Source of the DNA: an uncultured Bacteroidaceae bacterium
Lineage (GTDB): Bacteria; Bacteroidota; Bacteroidia; Bacteroidales; Bacteroidaceae
Direction: 5' to 3'
Length of the DNA: 9,862 bases
NCBI GenBank assembly: GCA_904502235.1
Contig: CAJGDP010000050.1
Location: 1 to 9,862 of the forward strand
Made by a program: the position numbers and the translations under genes. The notes under the pieces were generated by a model. It was given only the letters and a program-made list of their open reading frames with translations. It searched no databases and was not told the DNA's origin. How positions within the stretch are numbered: the first letter of the stretch is position 1; every line of letters begins with the position of its first letter. Positions 5,149 through 9,862 of the stretch are shown piece by piece.

Positions 5149-8100
5149 TTATTTAACTACAACCTTGTTTCCGTTGATGATATAGATACCGCCTTGTGTT
5201 ATTCTTTCAATCTTGCGACCTTGCAAGTCGTAGATAGCGTTCTCCTTCTCAACAACAATGTTCTCGATAGCTGTTTCTATAGTAACCTCTTCGATACGGA
5301 ATGCCGAAGTGAAGTTGGCGTTGTAGTATGGTTCATTTGCACCGTCGAAAGTTAATGCGGAGTGTTTTACAACTATTGGACCATATACATCTGTGGACTT
5401 GCCATTATCATATCCGCGATAACCGTCAAGTTTTACAAGACCGAACAAATCTTCGTTGTTGGCAGATACGTTTCCGCCGGCAACAATCTTGTTGATGTTG
5501 AACTTGGTAACATTTCCACTTGTTGCTTCAAGACCGGTCATGCTCTCGTAGTCCAACCAGCTCTTGCCACCAATTGTCGGGTATGCAAGGTAGTATGCGT
5601 TGTCCGATGTCTTGAACTGGAACTTGTATTCCTCGTCGGCGTTATACTCACATACAAACTGTCCTTCGGTAGGGATTTCTCCATTGCGTGATGCAATAGT
5701 CAATGTGCCGTTGTTATTGTAGATGTAGTACTGTGAATTGCCATAAACCGCAGTGAATGTATATGTTTTGCCTGCTTCAGGGCGAATAATGTCTTCGGCT
5801 GTTATATAGCTGTCCATTGCAACTTCAAGCTTTGAGCCGTTTGATGCTGTAGGATCAGCTTCTGCCACGTCGATTGCTGCCTGAAGTGTAGCGCGTGGTG
5901 CTTCTGCCGGGTAGCCGAGTCCTGTAAGACTCAACAACTCTTTGGCTTCTGCTACAAGTGCAATAGTCTCCTCGCTTGGACCTTCGGGCTCAACCTCAGG
6001 TTCTTCGCCTTTGATTATTGAATATGCGCCGTCTGTGAGGTATTCAATGGTGTAGTTTTTGTAAACGATTGTATAGCCTGCACCATATGTCTCTTCTTCG
6101 TATAGGAATGCAATTGTTGAATCCTGCTGGAAGCACATTGTTGAGTATGCCGAACCCAGATATGATGCCTGATGACGGCCGTCCCAATCTTTTGCAAAGT
6201 TTGCAGGTGTGTTGTAATCTGATTCGCTTGCAAGCTCCTTGTAGTAGATACCTACGTTTGTACGTCCGCTACCGAATGGAACCGACTGCAATGCCATCCA
6301 CATCTGCTTGTTGTCCTCGTTACGTACAACGGGGAATATAAGAATCTCGCCGTTTGTTGAGTTGCCAAGTGCGACAACACCATTGTTGTTTGCGTTTGAA
6401 GTAGCACGTGTACCCCATGAACCTTCTGCTTTTGCAGCATCGGTGAATGTAAAGATGTTGAAATCGCGTCCGCCGTTGATACGTGAGCTGATTACAACAT
6501 TACCGTTTGGAAGCTCTTCAACCTTTGGCTCGTCGCCACCGCTTGGAATAGGAGCATTCTCAACACCGCCAAGAACATTCCAGCTATCACCGAAGTCATC
6601 GCTGTACAATACAAAGTTAGTGTATGTAGCATTTTTGTTCTTCAAAAGAACAGCGCAGTACAAACGGTAATAGTTGTTTACCTTTACATGGCGGCTCTGG
6701 TGAATCTTACCTGAACCCACGAACATTGCCATTACAGGGCCTTGTGAACTGTTGTCCCACATTGAGTAGATGCTCTCGGCAATGTCAACCGGTTCGCTCC
6801 ATGTAGCACCGTTGTCCTCGCTGTAGAAGCGTGCGATGTTCTGGTGGTTGTTGCGTGTTCCGTTCTGGAACGATACGTTACCTGCGCAGCTGAGCAGAAG
6901 TACGCGGTTGCTTTCACGGTCGGCAACAATTGCAGGGTCACCAAAACCAACGTGCATGAAGTCGGGAGAACTTGAACCCTTTCCCTCAACAATAGCGAAT
7001 TGGCTACCCCAGTTTGCACCATTGTCCTTGCTTATACGTGCAAGCAAGTCGATACGTCCATTGTTTACCACACCGATGTCAGCTCCGCTGTGGCGGTAGT
7101 CGGCAACAGCGATAAGGTCGCCGTTTTTTGCCATTGCAATTGCTGGGATGCGATAAGGGATTGTGTTTGTTTTGGTAACGAAAATATCTGTTGCCGGCTC
7201 AACGTAAGGTGCCTTGCGGACCAATGTGATATAGAAGTCGCTTGTGTTTGCAAACATGTTGCTGGTTGATGTTACATCGAATGTGAGCTGTGCGCTTTCT
7301 TCGCTGTTTACTACAGAAACATTGGCTGCTTCTGTTGAGCTTGCAGTTACGGCTGTTTTGCCTGAAGGAGTAACTGTAACATCGTTTGTTCCTGAGCTTG
7401 CAAAGTTGAATCTGTAACCGCCAATCATGTAATCCTCGTTGTCGCTAGAGATTGAGTATGTTGCAATGTATACGCCGTTAACAGCTGCATCTGCAAGGCA
7501 TGTGAAGAGCTGGAGGTCGCCATTGCTGTTGTAGCCGGCAATGTTGTTGCGTCCCTGTGTCTCACTAAGTATAGCATGAGGGGCCTTTGCTGATTTCCAA
7601 CCTGCAGCCCAAGTACCTGCAGTGTTTGAAGCTGTCCACTCGCCAGTCATGGTTGAAACAGAATATTCAACCTGACCAATCTGAATGTTTAGTGTAGAAC
7701 CGGCGTCTGCACCACCGTTCCAGAATGCGAGTTTGTTGGCGCGGTTGTTAACCTTATTGCTTGGGTAGTCTTTTTCGTACATATAGAAATATGTATCACC
7801 TACGCCAAGGTCGCTTGATGATGTGAACAACCAAGTGTCGGTATATCCTGCAGGAACTGCAGCTGCATCAACAAGAATCGGGTATGAACCGGCACCGGTT
7901 TCGCCCTTCATAGTGGTGGGCGCTGCAAGCACCTTTGCTGTACCTGTGTTCTTGTTGTAGAGCTTATAACCGTTGGTGTTGTCGCCAACAAATGCCCAAA
8001 GCTGTGCATTGTCAGTACAATCGGCAACGTATTCCTCCAAAGCAATATGGTCGGCTGTACCGTTGTCGGCGATTACAAAGCCGTTGCTACCAATCTGTAA

Positions 8101-8826
8101 TGTGTACCATGTTGTACCCTGTGCAAAAGCACCGTTCTCTATGGTTGTGTCATCGAATATTTTGCTTACAGCACCTTCCTGTTTCTCTGCAACCTCAAGT
8201 GTTACGTCAATGATCTGTCCGCCATTTTCCATGAAATCGCCGAACTTGCCATCATTATCGCCATTCGGGTCAATGTTGCACCAGTCAATCTTGATGCGCA
8301 TACGGTATGTACCTTGTTCTGTGGGGACTTGGAATGATGGAAGGTCTACATTACTGCGATTGTTACCGGAGATTGTTGTACCAACGCTGTTCCAACCCTG
8401 TTCGTCGCTGCGGCTGTTGTTGTTATAGAACGAATAACTTAAAAGGTCACCTGTGGGTTTCCAACTGTCTGTTACACCTGCTGTAAAACCGTTCTTGTCT
8501 GCATCGATGTAGACGTAGGCATTCAACCATTCGCCAATCTTGCCAACGGTTAACGTAACTGTTTCGCCTGCACCGGCTTTCATTGTAACAGAAGCACTCT
8601 TGTCAACCCAACATTGGAACTTCTCGGCATTGGCAAGTGCATAATTGTTTGCCGCATGGCTGGGGTAAGATGTACTTTTCAATGTGATATAAGTGATTGC
8701 ACGGTCGGCTTGGCTTCTTGTCTTTGCTCCGGTAAAGGAAGGAGTGTAGTCAACCGCCTGTGCCTGCATTGTCTGTGAAAAACACAGCGCAAGAGCCGTA
8801 ATGGCTAAAGATAAAAATTTTTTCAT
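5149..8826 (-). CDS. Secreted multidomain sialidase (exo-alpha-sialidase, GH33)
   Basis: This 1225-residue enzyme should release terminal sialic acids from host glycoconjugates. In order: signal peptide (about 1-23, ending near QAQA); a GEVED-like beta-sandwich (about 30-212) with Asp-rich YIDADKNG and DPNGDNDG; a lectin-like (ricin-type trefoil) region (about 225-385); a further beta-rich domain (about 390-540); the GH33 propeller (about 545-940); an acidic linker EEPEVEPEGP; a three-helix FIVAR-like segment (955-1013); a second lectin-like region (about 1018-1180); and a sorting-type tail IYDLQGRK...GGIYIINGNKVVVK. Three Asp boxes are seen: SKDNGANW (599-606), SEDNGATW (669-676) and SDDFGDSW (742-749). 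By position against known sialidases, the catalytic set is complete: Arg559 in YRIP, Asp583 (acid/base), Glu766, Arg782, Arg855 and Tyr894 (nucleophile in AYST). The tail resembles type IX secretion C-terminal domains, suggesting surface or extracellular location. Linkage preference and a trans-sialidase activity cannot be judged. Confidence 0.95.
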   Translation of the reverse strand: MKKFLSLAITALALCFSQTMQAQAVDYTPSFTGAKTRSQADRAITYITLKSTSYPSHAANNYALANAEKFQCWVDKSASVTMKAGAGETVTLTVGKIGEWLNAYVYIDADKNGFTAGVTDSWKPTGDLLSYSFYNNNSRSDEQGWNSVGTTISGNNRSNVDLPSFQVPTEQGTYRMRIKIDWCNIDPNGDNDGKFGDFMENGGQIIDVTLEVAEKQEGAVSKIFDDTTIENGAFAQGTTWYTLQIGSNGFVIADNGTADHIALEEYVADCTDNAQLWAFVGDNTNGYKLYNKNTGTAKVLAAPTTMKGETGAGSYPILVDAAAVPAGYTDTWLFTSSSDLGVGDTYFYMYEKDYPSNKVNNRANKLAFWNGGADAGSTLNIQIGQVEYSVSTMTGEWTASNTAGTWAAGWKSAKAPHAILSETQGRNNIAGYNSNGDLQLFTCLADAAVNGVYIATYSISSDNEDYMIGGYRFNFASSGTNDVTVTPSGKTAVTASSTEAANVSVVNSEESAQLTFDVTSTSNMFANTSDFYITLVRKAPYVEPATDIFVTKTNTIPYRIPAIAMAKNGDLIAVADYRHSGADIGVVNNGRIDLLARISKDNGANWGSQFAIVEGKGSSSPDFMHVGFGDPAIVADRESNRVLLLSCAGNVSFQNGTRNNHQNIARFYSEDNGATWSEPVDIAESIYSMWDNSSQGPVMAMFVGSGKIHQSRHVKVNNYYRLYCAVLLKNKNATYTNFVLYSDDFGDSWNVLGGVENAPIPSGGDEPKVEELPNGNVVISSRINGGRDFNIFTFTDAAKAEGSWGTRATSNANNNGVVALGNSTNGEILIFPVVRNEDNKQMWMALQSVPFGSGRTNVGIYYKELASESDYNTPANFAKDWDGRHQASYLGSAYSTMCFQQDSTIAFLYEEETYGAGYTIVYKNYTIEYLTDGAYSIIKGEEPEVEPEGPSEETIALVAEAKELLSLTGLGYPAEAPRATLQAAIDVAEADPTASNGSKLEVAMDSYITAEDIIRPEAGKTYTFTAVYGNSQYYIYNNNGTLTIASRNGEIPTEGQFVCEYNADEEYKFQFKTSDNAYYLAYPTIGGKSWLDYESMTGLEATSGNVTKFNINKIVAGGNVSANNEDLFGLVKLDGYRGYDNGKSTDVYGPIVVKHSALTFDGANEPYYNANFTSAFRIEEVTIETAIENIVVEKENAIYDLQGRKIERITQGGIYIINGNKVVVK

Positions 8827-8876
8827 AGGTATTTATTTATGGTTTAAAAATATCTCTTGTGGGTTTGTTGCCTTTG

Positions 8877-8894
8877 TTGCAAAAACTTTTGCAA
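8877..8894. promoter_or_regulatory. Inverted repeat at the sialidase promoter, possible operator
   Basis: TTGCAAAA (8877-8884) and TTTTGCAA (8887-8894) are perfect 8-bp arms around a 2-bp centre. The right arm overlaps the -7 box and the left arm covers the probable transcription start. A half-site-like TTTTTGCAAAAA lies at the -33 element (8913-8924). This placement suits a repressor, but A/T-rich palindromes also arise by chance. Confidence 0.45.
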
Positions 8895-8922
8895 GGTATT
8901 AATATTTATTGGTTTTTGCAAA
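8891..8922 (-). promoter_or_regulatory. Promoter of the sialidase gene
   Basis: On the minus strand, TTTG (8922-8919) and TACCTTGC (8898-8891) are separated by 20 bp. The -33 box is perfect and the -7 box matches the TAnnTT core but ends GC instead of TG. The leader to the ATG at 8826 would be roughly 57 nt. Confidence 0.6.
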
Positions 8923-8967
8923 AAAAGTCAATGTTGTTGCTTGTGTAGTAAAGATCTTCTGCAAAGG

Positions 8968-9005
8968 ATAAGACATCACTCTCCGTGTAGGGAATGATGT
9001 CTTAT
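8968..9005 (-). terminator. Hairpin after the lectin-like gene, probable terminator
   Basis: ATAAGACATCA (8968-8978) pairs perfectly with TGATGTCTTAT (8995-9005), and further pairing (TC/GA) extends into the loop. It lies 18 bp past the stop codon of the gene ending at 9023. The tail on the minus strand (CCTTTGC) is a poor U-tract, so termination may be partial and some transcripts could read into the sialidase gene. Confidence 0.6.
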
Positions 9006-9022
9006 TGTTAGGTTCGGATAAA

Positions 9023-9862
9023 TTATTTTACCAAAATCTTTTTCCCACCTATGATATAAATACCCGGTGCAGTAATCTCATTCAGTTTGCGTCCTTGTAG
9101 GTCATAAATACTTTTAATCTTATCGCTTTCATTTTTCAGATCGCTGATCTCTGTATTGTTGTTCACCGCCTCAAGAACCCACAGTTCCGCACTGCTGAAC
9201 GGAGCGTCACAGTATGGGTAATAGCTGTTTGCATTGCCGTCAACGGGACCTACCTTGAAATACTGCGAACCGTTTGTGATGTAGAACTCCGTGTCGTTCT
9301 TGTACTCGATGCCAAGCGGAGATTTTGAACCCTGGTTGCTTGCGTCGATGTTCCATGCACGGCATACAATGTAGTATCCCTCAACAGAAACAATGTAGAA
9401 CTTGTCGTTGTCTGCTTCCTCCAAGGTGAATATCTGCTTGTCGTCCTCGGCATAAGCGGCAAGGCCAACCGAGCCCTTAGGACCTGTAGCGTAATTCATA
9501 TTTACAGCTTCTATGTTCAGGTATTTGTTCTGTGAAACCGATTTGATGCGGTATTGTGCCGATGACTCTACGACCTTTTCTACAAGCAACGCCGAAGAGT
9601 AGGTGTCGTTCCAGAATGGAGCTGTTGCGCCGTCGTAGTTGCTACCGTCGGTCTTTAGTACCAAGTAGCCGTAGCTATCCTCGTTCTTGCCTGTGTCGTA
9701 TCCGCGTTTACCATACCATGTGAGCAAACCGAATATCTGTTCATTGCCACTCGCATTGACACTGTTGCCGTTCTGCATCTTGGCAAAGGTGATTTTTGTC
9801 ATTTCATCTTTAGTATCCTGCAAACCATCTGTGTCGCCGCCATTCTGCAGCCAGCTCACGCC
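9023..9862 (-). CDS. C-terminal part of a large secreted protein with lectin-like domains, paralogous tail to the sialidase
   Basis: The frame is open to the window edge and codes for 279 residues without a true start; a GTG at 9859 lies inside the conserved block. Residues about 3-95 align with sialidase residues about 1089-1185, sharing SWL, T.F...., N..N...FGL, RGYD.GK..D.YG, V.K and DGA..P. A ricin-type trefoil-like region follows (about 98-235, with QIFTLEEADNDKFYIVS and a second aromatic-rich repeat) that the sialidase lacks at this position. The tail IYDLQGRKL...PGIYIIGGKKILVK (about 250-279) matches the sialidase tail and resembles a type IX secretion signal. The catalytic domain lies outside the window, so the enzyme type is unknown; another exo-glycosidase acting on the same host glycans is a reasonable guess from context only. 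Confidence 0.8.
   Translation of the reverse strand, partial: GVSWLQNGGDTDGLQDTKDEMTKITFAKMQNGNSVNASGNEQIFGLLTWYGKRGYDTGKNEDSYGYLVLKTDGSNYDGATAPFWNDTYSSALLVEKVVESSAQYRIKSVSQNKYLNIEAVNMNYATGPKGSVGLAAYAEDDKQIFTLEEADNDKFYIVSVEGYYIVCRAWNIDASNQGSKSPLGIEYKNDTEFYITNGSQYFKVGPVDGNANSYYPYCDAPFSSAELWVLEAVNNNTEISDLKNESDKIKSIYDLQGRKLNEITAPGIYIIGGKKILVK

Larger units (their letters stand above)
8827..9022. other. Intergenic region between the lectin-like gene and the sialidase gene
   Basis: This 196-bp spacer contains, in minus-strand order, the hairpin that probably ends the upstream gene (8968-9005), then the sialidase promoter (8891-8922), then an A/T-rich leader of roughly 55-60 nt without a Shine-Dalgarno sequence. 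No small gene is seen. Confidence 0.7.

Noticed and set aside
7973..8428. 151-codon plus-strand frame inside the sialidase gene
   Set aside because: It is antisense to the lectin-like and GEVED-like regions of the sialidase and has a Ser/Pro/Leu-rich shadow composition with no known motif.
9857..9859. GTG as a start codon for the gene at the right edge
   Set aside because: The codon lies inside a block homologous to the sialidase (SWL region) and the frame stays open to the window end, so the gene simply continues outside.

Overview
The window looks like a chromosomal segment from a member of the Bacteroidales (Bacteroidota), most like Prevotella or Bacteroides; I cannot fix the genus. Four things point there: (1) promoters of the TTTG-N19/20-TAnnTT type rather than the sigma-70 type, (2) AT-rich leaders without Shine-Dalgarno sequences, (3) a carboxyspermidine-type dehydrogenase next to recA, and (4) large secreted glycan-active proteins ending in the DLQGR...GIYI.NG.K...VK tail common in this order.

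Left part, housekeeping. The 5' end of dnaK (minus strand, cut by the window edge) diverges from a saccharopine-dehydrogenase-like gene, probably the carboxy(nor)spermidine dehydrogenase of spermidine synthesis. The 348-bp divergent spacer holds a good promoter for the dehydrogenase gene, a tandem 9-nt repeat in its leader, and reiterated CAAAATGTC motifs on the dnaK side. A long near-perfect hairpin of about 83 nt fills most of the spacer before recA. recA is followed after 46 bp by an exported papain-fold (C1) peptidase with an intact Cys/His/Asn triad, ending at a bidirectional terminator.

Right part, glycan foraging, all on the minus strand. From right to left: the C-terminal 279 residues of a large secreted protein with lectin-like domains (cut by the window edge); a 1225-residue multidomain GH33 sialidase with signal peptide, three Asp boxes and all six expected catalytic residues; and a small lipoprotein of unknown function. 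The sialidase and its neighbour share a homologous C-terminal module and sorting-type tail, so they are probably duplicated or domain-sharing enzymes acting on sialylated host glycans at the cell surface or outside the cell. Sialidase and lipoprotein each have a recognisable promoter, and in both cases a perfect inverted repeat overlaps a promoter element.

I see no RNA genes, CRISPR arrays, insertion sequences or phage genes. Apart from two uncharacterised proteins (the lipoprotein and the truncated lectin-like protein), the protein content belongs to known families. The most interesting unexplained signals are the non-coding ones: the pre-recA hairpin, the operator-like palindromes and the dnaK upstream repeats.
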